Counted from the stretch's first letter, positions 20,488-29,785 are shown. The stretch is 64,000 nucleotides of DNA from Azovibrio restrictus DSM 23866 (GCF_000429665.1 NZ_AUCH01000009.1:124001-188000); one strand, 5' to 3'. Program-made: numbers and translations. The notes: generated by a model not told the origin, from the sequence alone.

Positions 20488-21860
20488 CAGCGGTTCCCCC
20501 CGACAGTCTCGTTGCCGGCCAGCAGGGCCTGCACCACCCGCTCCATCTTCATGAAGCGCGAACCTTTCACCAGCACCGTGGTGTCCCCGTCCAGCTCGGG
20601 CAGCAGGGCCTGGGCCAGGGCTTCCGGGGTCTTGAAGTGCCGGGCGCCCTCGCCGAAATTGCGTACCGCCTGCTGGCTCGCCTCGCCCAGGGCGTAGAGG
20701 CGGTCCACCCCCATGCTCTTGGCGTAACCACCGATTTCATCGTGGTACTGGGCGCAGGCTTCGCCGATCTCGCCCATGTCACCCAGCACCAGGATCTGGC
20801 GCCCCACGGTGGAGGCCAGCACGTCGATGCCGGCGCGCACGGAATCCGGGTTGGCGTTGTAGGTATCATCCAGGAGCACCGCGCCCCGAGGGCCCGCCAG
20901 GCGCTGCAGGCGGCCCTTGACGCCGCTGAATCCGGCCAGGCCCCGGGCCACGGTATCCAGATCCAGGCCCATGGCCAGACCCACGCTGGCGGCGGCCAGG
21001 GCGTTGCGGGCGTTGTGGCGGCCCGAAACCTGCAGGGGAATGTCGCGGCTGCCTTCCGGGGTTTCCAGGGTGAGCCGGGTTTCCAGGCCGTGCAGTTTCA
21101 CCCGCCCGGACACCCGGGCCGGCTGATCCAGGCCGAAATCCAGCTGGGGCCGCCCGGCATTGAGCTCCCGCCACAGCCCGGCGTAGGCATCGTCGCCATT
21201 GATCACGGCCACGCCCGTCTGCCCCAGGCCCTCGTAGATGGTGGCCTTTTCCCGGGCCACCGCGTCCAGGTCGCCCATACCTTCCAGGTGGGCCCGCTGG
21301 GCATTGGTGACCAGGGCCACCGTGGGCTGGGCAATGCGGGTCAGGTAGGCGATCTCGCCCGGATGGTTCATGCCCATCTCCACCACCGCCGCCTTGTGGC
21401 CCGCATCCAGGCCCAGGAGCGTGAGGGGCAGGCCGATGTCGTTGTTGAAGTTGCCCTGGGTGGCCAGCACCTGTTCCCCATGGGCGGCCTTGAGTACGGC
21501 GGCGATCATTTCCTTGGTGGTGGTCTTGCCGTTGGAGCCGGTCACCGCCACCAGGGGAATCGCGAAGCGGCGGCGCCAGGCCGCAGCCAGACGCCCCAGG
21601 GCGAGGCGGGTGTCATCCACCAGCAGGGCCGGCACCCCCGGCGGCAGCCCCGTTTCCCGGCTCACCAGCAGGGCGGCAGCCCCCTGGGCCACGGCCTCGG
21701 CCAGATAGTCGTGGGCGTCGAAACGCTCGCCCTGCAGGGCCACGAACAACTGTCCGGCACAGGGCTTCCGGGTATCGGTGGCGACGCCCAGCACCTCCCG
21801 GTCATTCCCGATCAGGCGCCCTTCCAGGGCCACGGCCATTTCCTTCAGATTCCAGCGCAT
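20487..21860 (-). CDS. murF: UDP-N-acetylmuramoyl-tripeptide--D-alanyl-D-alanine ligase
   Basis: A Mur ligase of 457 residues that attaches D-Ala-D-Ala to the tripeptide. It has the ATP loop GSNGKTTTKEM near residue 112, the EMGMNHPGEI motif and DDTYNANPDS typical of MurF. One-base overlaps with murE and mraY place it in the same transcript. Confidence 0.97.
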   Translation of the reverse strand: MRWNLKEMAVALEGRLIGNDREVLGVATDTRKPCAGQLFVALQGERFDAHDYLAEAVAQGAAALLVSRETGLPPGVPALLVDDTRLALGRLAAAWRRRFAIPLVAVTGSNGKTTTKEMIAAVLKAAHGEQVLATQGNFNNDIGLPLTLLGLDAGHKAAVVEMGMNHPGEIAYLTRIAQPTVALVTNAQRAHLEGMGDLDAVAREKATIYEGLGQTGVAVINGDDAYAGLWRELNAGRPQLDFGLDQPARVSGRVKLHGLETRLTLETPEGSRDIPLQVSGRHNARNALAAASVGLAMGLDLDTVARGLAGFSGVKGRLQRLAGPRGAVLLDDTYNANPDSVRAGIDVLASTVGRQILVLGDMGEIGEACAQYHDEIGGYAKSMGVDRLYALGEASQQAVRNFGEGARHFKTPEALAQALLPELDGDTTVLVKGSRFMKMERVVQALLAGNETVGGNR

Positions 21861-23332
21861 TACGCTACCTTCCTGTCTTGTTGCCTGGCCGCCAGGGCCA
21901 GCCGGGCCTGCTCCCCATCCGCAAAGGGATGGCGTACTCCGGCGATTTCCTGATAGGGCTCATGGCCCTTGCCGGCGATCAGGATCACGTCCTGATCCGC
22001 CGCCGCAGCCACCATCCGGGCAATGGCCAGCCCCCGGTCAGCTTCCACCCGGGCAGCGGGGGCGCCGGGACGGATGTCCTCGATGATGGACATGGGGTCT
22101 TCGCTGCGGGGGTTGTCGCTGCTGATCCACACCTCGTCGGCCCCGGCCACGGCCACCTGGCCCATGAGGGGGCGCTTGCTCCGGTCCCGTTCGCCGCCGC
22201 AGCCGAACAGGCACCACAGGCGCCCGCCCCGGGCTGCCGCCACGGGACGCAGGGCGCCCAGGGCGTTTTCCAGGGCATCAGGAGTGTGGGCGTAGTCCAC
22301 CACCACCAGGGGTTCCCCTACGCCGCCGTAACGCTCCATCCGGCCCGGGGGCGCCTGCAGGCCCCCCAATCGTTCCGCCACTTCCGCCACCGGCAGTCCC
22401 AGGTCCAGGAGCACCGCCGCCACAGCCAGCAGGTTGGAAATGTTGTAGCGCCCCACCAGGGGGGTGTGCACCGGCGCCTCGCCCCAGGGGCTCTGCAGCA
22501 GGAATTGCTGGCCGGAGGGACTGTCGCGCAGGTCCCGGGCCAGCACCAGTTGCCCCGCGGGAAGTTCAGCGCCATCCCCGGCGATGCTGTAGGCGAGCAC
22601 CCGGGCGGCACAGGTCCGTTGCAGCAGCCGCCGGCCGAGGCCGTCGTCCGCGTTGATCACCGCCAGGCGCAGGCCGGGCCAGCGGAACAGCTTTTCCTTG
22701 GCGGCCCCATAGGCCTCCATGGTGCCGTGGTAATCCAGGTGATCCTGGGTGAAGTTGGTAAACAGGGCCGTATCCACCTGGAAGCCGTTCATGCGGCCTT
22801 CCTCGATGCCGATGGAACTGGCTTCCAGGGCGCAGGCCCGGGCCCCCTGCTGCAATTGCTCCGCCAGCAGGCGGGCCAGCATGGTGGCTTCCGGCGTGGT
22901 GAAGCCGGTGGGCACCAGGGCGTCGGGGAAGCCGGCGCCCAGGGTGCCGATGGCGGCGCAGGATCCCGGGTAGGCCCGGGCCAGCCACTGGCTGACGGTG
23001 GTCTTGCCGTTGGTGCCGGTGATGGCCAGCAGGTCCAGGGCGTTACTGGGCCGCCCCGCCAGTTCGTGGGCCAGAGGGCCGGCCAGGGCGCGCAGCCCGG
23101 TTACCGACAGCTGCGGCACCTGCCAGTCCGGATTCCAGGCGAAATCGCCGCCGGGTTCCCAGCACACGGCGGCAGCTCCCCGGGCCAGGGCCTGGGGAAT
23201 GTAGGCGCGCCCGTCGGCCCCGTGCCCCGGATAGGCCAGGAACAACTCCCCCGGCCGCAGCAGACGGCTGTCATCCATGGCGCCAGTAAGCCCACCGGGC
23301 AGGGCCTGCAGCAGTTGTTGCAGTTCCATCAC
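21860..23332 (-). CDS. murE: UDP-MurNAc-L-Ala-D-Glu--meso-diaminopimelate ligase
   Basis: A Mur ligase of 490 residues that adds the third stem residue. The ATP loop is GTNGKTTVSQW near residue 110. The specificity motif near residue 408 is DNPR, the signature of meso-diaminopimelate enzymes, so the wall is the Gram-negative DAP type. It overlaps ftsI by four bases. Confidence 0.97.
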   Translation of the reverse strand: MMELQQLLQALPGGLTGAMDDSRLLRPGELFLAYPGHGADGRAYIPQALARGAAAVCWEPGGDFAWNPDWQVPQLSVTGLRALAGPLAHELAGRPSNALDLLAITGTNGKTTVSQWLARAYPGSCAAIGTLGAGFPDALVPTGFTTPEATMLARLLAEQLQQGARACALEASSIGIEEGRMNGFQVDTALFTNFTQDHLDYHGTMEAYGAAKEKLFRWPGLRLAVINADDGLGRRLLQRTCAARVLAYSIAGDGAELPAGQLVLARDLRDSPSGQQFLLQSPWGEAPVHTPLVGRYNISNLLAVAAVLLDLGLPVAEVAERLGGLQAPPGRMERYGGVGEPLVVVDYAHTPDALENALGALRPVAAARGGRLWCLFGCGGERDRSKRPLMGQVAVAGADEVWISSDNPRSEDPMSIIEDIRPGAPAARVEADRGLAIARMVAAAADQDVILIAGKGHEPYQEIAGVRHPFADGEQARLALAARQQDRKVA

Positions 23333-25077
23333 AGGCTGCCCTCCCTGGCACGTCCTTCGGCCACCTGCAAGGGGGCGTCAGGGGCGATCCCCATGGTGCG
23401 CAGGGTGCCTGCGGTGATCTGGGAAAATACCGGGCCCGCCACGGAGCCCCCGAAATACTTGCCGGATGAGGGCTCATCCACCATCACCGCGACGATGAAG
23501 CGGGGATCGGACATGGGCGCGATGCCCACGAAGGACGCCACGTACTTGCGCGCATAGACCCCGCCTTCCAGCTTGTGGGCGGTGCCGGTCTTGCCGCCCA
23601 CCCGATAGCCGGCCACCTGGGCCTGGGGCGCCGTGCCGCCGGGGCCGGCCGCCATTTCCAGCATGGTGCGAATCTCCCGCACCGTCTGGGGTGAAAACAC
23701 TTGCACGCCCCGGGCCGGCGGCTGCTCCAGGGCTTGCAGGGAGAGGGGCAGCAGGTCCCCGTCCCGGGCGAACACCAGATAGGCCCGGGCCAGCTGGATC
23801 AGGCTGACGGAGATGCCGTGCCCATAGGACATGGTGGCCTGCTCAATGGGCCGCCAGTGCTTCCAGGGCCGCAACCGGCCGCCCACCTCGCCGGGAAAGC
23901 CCAGGGCCGGCGGGGTGCCGAAACCCAGGGCATCGTACATTTCCCACATTTCCTTGGGGGCAAAGGTGGAAGCCATCTTCACCGTGCCCACATTGGAGGA
24001 TTTCTGGATCACCTGGGCCACGGACAGGGCCCCATGGGGATGGGCGTCGGAAATGGTGGCATTGCCCACGGTGATGCGCCCCGGGGCGCAATCGATGATG
24101 CTGTCGAAACGGAACTTGCCCTTTTCCAGGGCCAGGGCCACGGTGAAGGGCTTCATGGTGGAGCCGGGCTCGAAGCTGTCGGTCACCGCCCGGTTGCGCA
24201 ACTGGGGACCGGTAAGCCGGGAACGGTTGTTGGGGTTGTAGGACGGCCAGTTGGCCAGGGCCAGAATTTCCCCGGTCTTGGCGTCGAGCACCACGGCACC
24301 GCCGGCCTTGGCCTGGTTGTCCTGCACCGCCTGCTTGATGGCCGAAAACGCCAGGTACTGGATCTTGGAATCCAGGGCCAGGCGGATGTCCTTGCCATCC
24401 TGGGGCGGACGCATGCCGCCCACGTCCTCGACGATCTGGCCGCGCCGGTCCCGGATCACGCTGCGGCTTCCGGGGCGCCCCATCAACTCCGACTGGTAGG
24501 CAAGCTCCACTCCCTCCAGGCCCTTATCGTCCACCCCGGTGAAGCCGACGATGTGGGCCACCATGTCCCCGGCCGGGTAGTAGCGGCGGAATTCCTTGTT
24601 CTGGTGGATGCCGGGCAGCTTCAGGGCGGCAATCCGGTCGGCCGTTTCCGGCGGCACCTGGCGCTGCAGATAGACGAAATTCTTGTCGGTGGCCAGACGC
24701 CGGTTCAGTTCCTTCACATCCATTTCCAGCAGACCCGCCAGGGCCTTGGCCTGGACCGGCTCGAGCCGGGCGTCGGCGGGAATGGCCCAGATGGATTTCA
24801 TGGGCGTGCTGATGGCCAGCAGATCCCCGTTCCGGTCGGCAATCTTGCCCCGGGAGGCCGACACTTCCAGATCCCGGCGATAGCGGGATTCGCCCTTGTC
24901 CTGCAGGAATTCATTGTTGATCACCTGCAGATAGAAGGCCCGCCCCAGGAGCAGCACGAACAGGGAGAGCAAGGCCAGACCGGCGAAACGGGAACGCCAG
25001 CCGGGCAGGGCCAGCTGCAGCAGGGGATTTTCGGTAAAGCGGTGGGCCCGGGCCGAACCGCGACGTCTGACCACCAT
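23329..25077 (-). CDS. ftsI: Septal transpeptidase FtsI (PBP3)
   Basis: A class B penicillin-binding protein of 582 residues that crosslinks septal peptidoglycan with FtsW. It has an N-terminal membrane anchor at about residues 30-50 and a dimerisation/pedestal domain. Active-site motifs are STMK (in FEPGSTMKPF), SSN and KTG (VGGKTGTAHK). It overlaps murE by four bases and touches ftsL by one. Confidence 0.98.
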   Translation of the reverse strand: MVVRRRGSARAHRFTENPLLQLALPGWRSRFAGLALLSLFVLLLGRAFYLQVINNEFLQDKGESRYRRDLEVSASRGKIADRNGDLLAISTPMKSIWAIPADARLEPVQAKALAGLLEMDVKELNRRLATDKNFVYLQRQVPPETADRIAALKLPGIHQNKEFRRYYPAGDMVAHIVGFTGVDDKGLEGVELAYQSELMGRPGSRSVIRDRRGQIVEDVGGMRPPQDGKDIRLALDSKIQYLAFSAIKQAVQDNQAKAGGAVVLDAKTGEILALANWPSYNPNNRSRLTGPQLRNRAVTDSFEPGSTMKPFTVALALEKGKFRFDSIIDCAPGRITVGNATISDAHPHGALSVAQVIQKSSNVGTVKMASTFAPKEMWEMYDALGFGTPPALGFPGEVGGRLRPWKHWRPIEQATMSYGHGISVSLIQLARAYLVFARDGDLLPLSLQALEQPPARGVQVFSPQTVREIRTMLEMAAGPGGTAPQAQVAGYRVGGKTGTAHKLEGGVYARKYVASFVGIAPMSDPRFIVAVMVDEPSSGKYFGGSVAGPVFSQITAGTLRTMGIAPDAPLQVAEGRAREGSL

Positions 25078-25352
25078 CAGCGCCCCCCCGCTGCGGCGGC
25101 TGCCGCAGAAACACGGACCGGGGGCGGCACCACCATCTTCAGGCGCTCCCGGGCGATCTTCTCGATGCGCGGGTGGGTGGCCCAGGTGGACAGCTCCAGT
25201 TGCAGCTGGTCATATTCCACGTCCAGCTGACGCGCCCGCTCCTGCTCCGCCTCCAGGGCCTGGAACAGCTTGCGCGCCTTGTGCTGGGAGGTCACCGTAC
25301 CCAGGGCGCAGCAGATGACGATCAGGAGCAGGACCATGTTGAAGCGCAGCAT
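25077..25352 (-). CDS. ftsL: Cell division protein FtsL
   Basis: A 91-residue bitopic protein with an N-terminal membrane helix (MLRFNMVLLLIVICCALG) followed by a periplasmic leucine-zipper-like coiled coil. It links FtsQ and FtsB to FtsWI. It shares one base with each neighbour (rsmH, ftsI). FtsL is poorly conserved; position is the main support. Confidence 0.93.
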   Translation of the reverse strand: MLRFNMVLLLIVICCALGTVTSQHKARKLFQALEAEQERARQLDVEYDQLQLELSTWATHPRIEKIARERLKMVVPPPVRVSAAAAAAGGR

Positions 25353-26281
25353 CAGAGTTTTTCCGCGACGCGCATGACCGCGCTGCGGGCCCGGGGATTG
25401 GCCGCCACTTCAGCGGCGGAGGGCTTCATGGCCTTGCCCAACAGGCGCAGCCGGGGCTGGGGCAGCTGGTCCGCCCGCAGGGGCAGGTTTTTCGGCAGGG
25501 CATCGGCAGGCGAGGCGGCATCACGCATGAACTGCTTGACGATGCGGTCTTCCAGGGAATGGAAGGAAATCACCACCAGGCGGCCGCCGGGCCGCAGCAG
25601 TTCCAGGGCCTCGGGCAGGGCTAGCGCGAGTTGGCCGAGCTCCTGATTGACGTGAATCCGTAGAGCTTGAAAGCTGCGCGTCGCCGGGTCCTGGCCGGGC
25701 TCGCGGGTCCGCACGGCTTCGCGTACGAGCGCGGCGAATTCACCTGTGGTTGCAATAGGCCGCTCGGCCCGAGCAGCCACAATCTTCTTTGCAATCTGGA
25801 AAGCAAACCGTTCTTCGCCATAATTTCTGATGACCTCCGTGATATCCCTGATTTCGGCTCGCGCCAACCAATCCGCCGCCGTCTCGCCGCTGGTGGTATC
25901 CATGCGCATGTCGAGGGGAGCGTCGTGGCGGAAGCTGAACCCCCTCCCACCATCATCCAGCTGGGGGCTGGACACCCCCAGGTCAAACAAGATCCCGTCC
26001 AGGCCGGCACAACCCGCCTCCGCCGCACCTTCGGCCAGCTCGGCAAAGGGACGGTGCAGCAGGGTGAAACGGGGATCGGCCAGGCCGCGCCCGACCGCAA
26101 TGGCATCCGGATCCCGGTCCAGGGCCAGCAGGCGGCCCTGGGGCCCGAGGCGGGCAAGAATGGCCCGGCTATGGCCGCCGCGACCGAAGGTGGCATCCAG
26201 ATAAACTCCGTCGGGTTTGACCGACAAAGCCTCCACCGCCTCCTCCAGCAGCACCGTTACGTGGGCGCCGCCAGGGGTCAC
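25352..26281 (-). CDS. rsmH: 16S rRNA (cytosine-1402-N4)-methyltransferase
   Basis: RsmH (MraW) methylates N4 of C1402 in the 16S decoding site. The 309-residue chain starts with HVTVLLEEAVEAL, has the SAM site YLDATFGRGGHS, the FDLGVSSPQLD motif, and the C-terminal FHSLEDRIVKQF. The stretch at about 25620-25870 uses different codons and is visibly lower in G+C than the rest, although the protein stays fully conserved. This suggests a recombined segment (see findings). It overlaps mraZ by four bases. Confidence 0.97.
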   Translation of the reverse strand: MTPGGAHVTVLLEEAVEALSVKPDGVYLDATFGRGGHSRAILARLGPQGRLLALDRDPDAIAVGRGLADPRFTLLHRPFAELAEGAAEAGCAGLDGILFDLGVSSPQLDDGGRGFSFRHDAPLDMRMDTTSGETAADWLARAEIRDITEVIRNYGEERFAFQIAKKIVAARAERPIATTGEFAALVREAVRTREPGQDPATRSFQALRIHVNQELGQLALALPEALELLRPGGRLVVISFHSLEDRIVKQFMRDAASPADALPKNLPLRADQLPQPRLRLLGKAMKPSAAEVAANPRARSAVMRVAEKL

Positions 26282-26727
26282 AGGGAAATATCCTCAAAAC
26301 CCGGCGGCGGCTCGTCGCTTTGCAGCGCCTCGAAAGCCAGTTCGTTCTGGCGCCGCCAGCCGGCATCGCTCCAGATCTCGAAATGACTTCCCATACCCAC
26401 CATCCAGACGGTTTTTTCCAGCTGGGCATGCTCCCGCAACTCGGCAGCCACCAGCAGACGCCCGGCCGAATCCATGGCCTCGGTCCGGGCATTCCCCACC
26501 AGCACCCGCTTCAGGCTCTGGGCCCGGGCATCGAAGCTCGGAGCCTTGAGAATCTTGTCGCGGATCGGCTCCCAGGCCGGCAGGGGATAAAGCAGCAGGC
26601 AACGCTGGGGATGGGCGGTCAAAACCAGGGAACCTTCGGCGGCGGAGGCGAGCACCTCCCGGTGGCGTGCCGGAATGGCAAGCCGACCCTTCGCATCAAG
26701 ACTCAGCGAGACCGCACCTTCGAACAT
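26278..26727 (-). CDS. mraZ: Transcriptional regulator MraZ
   Basis: A 149-residue protein with two SpoVT/AbrB-like repeats. The first is MFEGAVSLSLDAKGRLAIPARHR and the second carries the matching DSAGRLLVAAELREHA. MraZ binds repeats upstream of its own operon and controls dcw expression. Here it is the first gene, and four MraZ-type boxes stand directly upstream. Confidence 0.96.
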   Translation of the reverse strand: MFEGAVSLSLDAKGRLAIPARHREVLASAAEGSLVLTAHPQRCLLLYPLPAWEPIRDKILKAPSFDARAQSLKRVLVGNARTEAMDSAGRLLVAAELREHAQLEKTVWMVGMGSHFEIWSDAGWRRQNELAFEALQSDEPPPGFEDISL

Positions 26728-26737
26728 TCTTCCCTAA

Positions 26738-26772
26738 ACCCCCGTTTACCCACTTTGCACCACTCCTTCCCA
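26738..26772 (-). promoter_or_regulatory. Four MraZ-box repeats upstream of the dcw operon
   Basis: On the minus strand four pentamers sit at exactly 10-base intervals: TGGGA (26768-26772), TGGTG (26758-26762), TGGGT (26748-26752) and GGGGT (26738-26742). MraZ is known to bind three TGGGN repeats separated by five bases. The array lies between the probable -10 element and the mraZ start, the right place for autorepression. Confidence 0.8.
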
Positions 26773-26801
26773 CTTTAAGACACCCCGCACCAGAGCGTCA
26801 A
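26773..26801 (-). promoter_or_regulatory. Probable mra promoter
   Basis: On the minus strand TTGACG (26796-26801) and TTAAAG (26773-26778) are separated by 17 bases and directly abut the MraZ boxes. The -35 matches five of six consensus positions; the -10 is weak. The remaining gap to rnpB (26802-27065) is A+T-rich near 26810-26960. It contains a hairpin at 26979-27001 (CATCCGCA/TGCGGATG) but no gene I can support. Confidence 0.55.
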
Positions 26802-27065
26802 GGACAAAATTCCCGTTTTTTTTAGTCAAGACAAGGACTTAGAGACATTTCCTGAGAAATGTTAACAAAAAATAACCTATTAAAATCAATAGATCAGAAG
26901 CGGAAGTAAAAGTGCTTTGTAAAGAGTGTTGGCAAGTGGGATTTTTTAGCGGCCGGGCTGCCACGGGCACGCCATCAGCATCCGCACGAGTGCTGCGGAT
27001 GGAAGTGGTGGGAAAAAGTGGAGGAGGTAAAAGACGAGCCTGGCGGCCCATGGAAAAAAGAAGGG

Positions 27066-27456
27066 GGAGTTGGCCGATAAGCCGGGTTCTGTGGAGGACT
27101 TGCGTCCCCTGGCAGCCATTCCTCTAGGCCCTGCATTGCTGCAGGGCTCAAGCAACCTACCCGGAAGCAGCGCGGGCCACGCCTGACGCTTCCCTATTTG
27201 GTCTTGCTCCGGATGGGGTTTACCGTGCCGGTCCTGTCGCCAGTCCCGCGGTGGGCTCTTACCCCGCCGTTTCACCCTTACCTGATCCCCATGCTTGCGC
27301 AATGGGGCCATCGGCGGTCTGCTCTCTGTTGCACTTTCCGTCGCCTTGGGCCTCGCGGCTTATAGCGCCCGGCCGTTAGCCGGCATCCTGCCCTATGGAG
27401 CCCGGACTTTCCTCCCCCCGCCAGACGGCGGGCAGCGGCTGCCTGGCCAACTCCCG
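27066..27456 (-). ncRNA. rnpB: RNase P RNA (class A)
   Basis: The minus strand carries the catalytic RNA of RNase P, which trims tRNA 5' ends. Conserved blocks seen are GGAGGAAAGTCCGGGCTCC near the 5' end, TAACGGCCGGG, and near the 3' end AACCCGGCTTATCGGCC. The ends pair as GAGTTGGCC with GGCCAACTC. After the 3' end the minus strand continues CCCCCTTCTTTTTT, a plausible terminator tail. Exact ends may differ by a few bases. Confidence 0.95.
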
Positions 27457-27462
27457 GGGCGG

Positions 27463-27468
27463 ATTATA
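27463..27468 (-). promoter_or_regulatory. TATAAT -10 box of rnpB, overlapping the upstream stop codon
   Basis: The minus strand reads TATAAT seven bases before the presumed RNase P RNA 5' end. The TAA stop of the upstream DUF3025 gene (27464-27466) is part of this hexamer. No good -35 was seen. Confidence 0.6.
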
Positions 27469-28264
27469 CGCCGGGAAGGAGGTTCCCGGCCCGGCGCCGG
27501 CCCGGACGGAACTGCCAGGCGTCGGCGTAATAGGCAGGATCATCGTTTTCCGCCACCAGGCCGGGAATGCCCAGGAGCGGCAGGGGCTGCAGTTCCCCCG
27601 GGGTCTGGTAGTGCCCGGCGGCCACCTGGGCGGCCAGCCAGGCATCCAGGTCCGCCCGCCGGGCCGCCAGGGATTGCCGCTGCCAGGAGGGCGGCACCAG
27701 ACGCAGCACGGCCTTGGCCGTCAGCCCCCGGAAAGGGGCCAGCAGCTGTTCATAGGTGGCATGGCCGAAGACGTGGAACTCCATGGACGCCAGCACCTCC
27801 TGGCGTGCCTCCCAGAACAGGCGCCGCCACTGGAAACCGCGCAGCAGCTCCAGCAGTTCGGGACGGCTGCTGAGCACCAGGATGCCGCATTCGTCCAGGT
27901 GGGTCATGGCATCCCGGGCGCTGCCCCTGGCCCCGGGCTGGAGCTGGGCCCGGTGCCGGGCATTGAGGGCGGCCTTGGCCTGGGGAAAGGCCAGCCAGAC
28001 CAGGCCGTTGAAATAGTCGTGCCAGTTGTCGGGCCGGGTTTCCACCCGTCCCGTACGCCAGATGCGCTCCTCGTAAGCCAGTCCGTCAGCGGCGGGGGGC
28101 ACCAGTTCCAGAGGCAGCCCGGAGCCGCTCCGCAGGCCGGCATCCCGCACCCAGGCGGCCAGTTGCCCGGCATCCGGCACCTGCGCCGCGGGCCCCGGCC
28201 AGTTTGCCAGCCAGGGCGACAGGGTCTGGAACAGGCGCCCCAGAACCGGGGCTCCGGGCGTCAC
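27464..28264 (-). CDS. DUF3025 family protein
   Basis: A 266-residue protein of the DUF3025 type, recognised from the DNWHDYFNGLVWLAFPQAKAALN segment (about residues 79-101), the LDECGILVLSS stretch and the EFHVFGHATYEQLL segment. Function is unknown; the domain is common in beta- and gammaproteobacteria. The start is a GTG inside a GTGA overlap with the lipoprotein gene upstream, which suggests coupling. Its stop codon doubles as part of the rnpB -10 box. Confidence 0.8.
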   Translation of the reverse strand: MTPGAPVLGRLFQTLSPWLANWPGPAAQVPDAGQLAAWVRDAGLRSGSGLPLELVPPAADGLAYEERIWRTGRVETRPDNWHDYFNGLVWLAFPQAKAALNARHRAQLQPGARGSARDAMTHLDECGILVLSSRPELLELLRGFQWRRLFWEARQEVLASMEFHVFGHATYEQLLAPFRGLTAKAVLRLVPPSWQRQSLAARRADLDAWLAAQVAAGHYQTPGELQPLPLLGIPGLVAENDDPAYYADAWQFRPGRRRAGNLLPGV

Positions 28265-28698
28265 TGGGCCGACTGGGGAGCGGCCTCGTCCCTGGGGGTG
28301 GGAATGAAGCTGAACACCCCTTTTTTCAGGGCGAAGGTTCCCAACTGCGCGCCGAAGCCGCCCGGGGGGTCCTCGTCCATCCGGGCGAAGCCCTGGCAGG
28401 TCCGGGTTTCGGTCACGTACATGTTCTTGCCCACCTTGAAGATGTAGGTCCCCGGCCCGGGTTGCCAGAGTTCCACCTGGGCATTGGGACTGGCCTTCTG
28501 GATCACATGCTTGCGCTGGCAGTCGGGCAGGCGGGAGACCACCACCGCCAGCTCCACCTGCTTTTCCCAGAAGAAGTTGCGCTCCCGCACCACGGACAGG
28601 GCGTGCTGGGGACCATCCACCACGTAGGCGGCGCCGTCGTTGATGCAGGCCGCCAGCAAGGGCAGCAGGGCCAGGGACAACAAGGGCTTGAGGCGCAT
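28261..28698 (-). CDS. Putative lipoprotein of unknown function
   Basis: A 145-residue protein with a lipoprotein signal (MRLKPLLSLALLPLLAAC, lipidated Cys18). The mature part has three further cysteines, one in the ETRTCQGFARMDEDPPGG segment. No family recognised. It is 20 bases after pyrC and overlaps the DUF3025 gene start. The frame is open upstream, but only this ATG gives a proper lipoprotein signal. Confidence 0.75.
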   Translation of the reverse strand: MRLKPLLSLALLPLLAACINDGAAYVVDGPQHALSVVRERNFFWEKQVELAVVVSRLPDCQRKHVIQKASPNAQVELWQPGPGTYIFKVGKNMYVTETRTCQGFARMDEDPPGGFGAQLGTFALKKGVFSFIPTPRDEAAPQSAQ

Positions 28699-28718
28699 GG
28701 CAAGTCTCCCGGCAGGAT

Positions 28719-29753
28719 TCAGTCCTGCAGCTTCCAGGTCAGGGTTTCCCCGGCCCGCAGGGGCACCAGGGTTTCGCCGGCCACATAGGGGAAAGAGGCC
28801 GGCACCGGCACGTTTTCCTTGACCAGGGTGACCCGGTCCGGATTGCGGGGCAGGCCGTAGAAATCGGGGCCATGGAAGCTGGCGAAGGCTTCCAGCTTGT
28901 CCAGGGCGCCGGCATTCTCGAAAGCTTCGGCGTAGAGCTCGAGGGCGGCGTAGGCGGTGTAGCAGCCAGCGCAGCCGCAGGCGGATTCCTTGGCGCCCCG
29001 GGCATGGGGCGCCGAATCGGTGCCCAGGAAGAAACGGGGATTGCCGGAAATGGCGGCTTCCACCAGAGCCTGGCGATGGATCTCCCGCTTCAGCACCGGC
29101 AGGCAGTACCAATGGGGCCGCACCCCGCCCTGGAAAATGGCGTTACGGTTGTAGAGCAGGTGGTGGGCGGTGATCGTCGCCGCCACGTTGGCGGTGGCCC
29201 CGGCCACGAATTCGGCGGCGTCCTTGGTGGTGATGTGCTCCATCACCAGCTTCAGCCGGGGAAAACGCTGCAGCAGGGGCTGCAGCACCGTGTCGATGAA
29301 GACCTTCTCCCGGTCGAAGAGGTCCACGGCCGGATCGGTCACTTCCCCATGGACCAGCAGGGGCAGGCCCAGGCGCTCCATTTCCGCCAGGGTGTCGGCG
29401 GCCCTGTCGATCCGGGTCAGCCCGGCATCGGAATTGGTGGTGGCCCCGGCCGGGTAAAGCTTGACCGCCTTGACGAAACCGGACGCCACGGCCCGGGCGA
29501 TTTCAGTGGCCGGGGTGTTGTCGGTCAGGTACAGGGTCATCAGGGGCTCGAAGCTGAGGCCGGCGGGCAGGGCTGCCAGGATGCGCTCCCGGTAGGCGGC
29601 GGCCAGCTCGACCGTGGTCACCGGCGGCTTCAGGTTGGGCATGACGATGGCCCGGCCAAACTGGCGGGCGGTATGGGGCAGCACGGCGGCCAGGGCCTCG
29701 CCATCGCGCAGATGCAGGTGCCAGTCGTCGGGGCGGGTCAGGGTAAGTTGCAT
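28719..29753 (-). CDS. pyrC: Dihydroorotase (class II)
   Basis: PyrC cyclises carbamoyl-aspartate to dihydroorotate in pyrimidine synthesis. The 344-residue chain has the metal motif DWHLHLRDG at residues 11-19, the carboxylated lysine in FVKAVKLYPAGATTN at about 103, the HGEV and MEHITT metal ligands, and FLGTDSAPH. Length and motifs match the homodimeric E. coli-type enzyme. Confidence 0.97.
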   Translation of the reverse strand: MQLTLTRPDDWHLHLRDGEALAAVLPHTARQFGRAIVMPNLKPPVTTVELAAAYRERILAALPAGLSFEPLMTLYLTDNTPATEIARAVASGFVKAVKLYPAGATTNSDAGLTRIDRAADTLAEMERLGLPLLVHGEVTDPAVDLFDREKVFIDTVLQPLLQRFPRLKLVMEHITTKDAAEFVAGATANVAATITAHHLLYNRNAIFQGGVRPHWYCLPVLKREIHRQALVEAAISGNPRFFLGTDSAPHARGAKESACGCAGCYTAYAALELYAEAFENAGALDKLEAFASFHGPDFYGLPRNPDRVTLVKENVPVPASFPYVAGETLVPLRAGETLTWKLQD

Positions 29754-29785
29754 GGGAGTCTCGCGTACAGGAATCAGGGGGAATT

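Noticed and set aside
26839..27311. Short minus-strand frames between mraZ and rnpB
   Set aside because: They overlap rnpB or the A+T-rich promoter region and lack family features.
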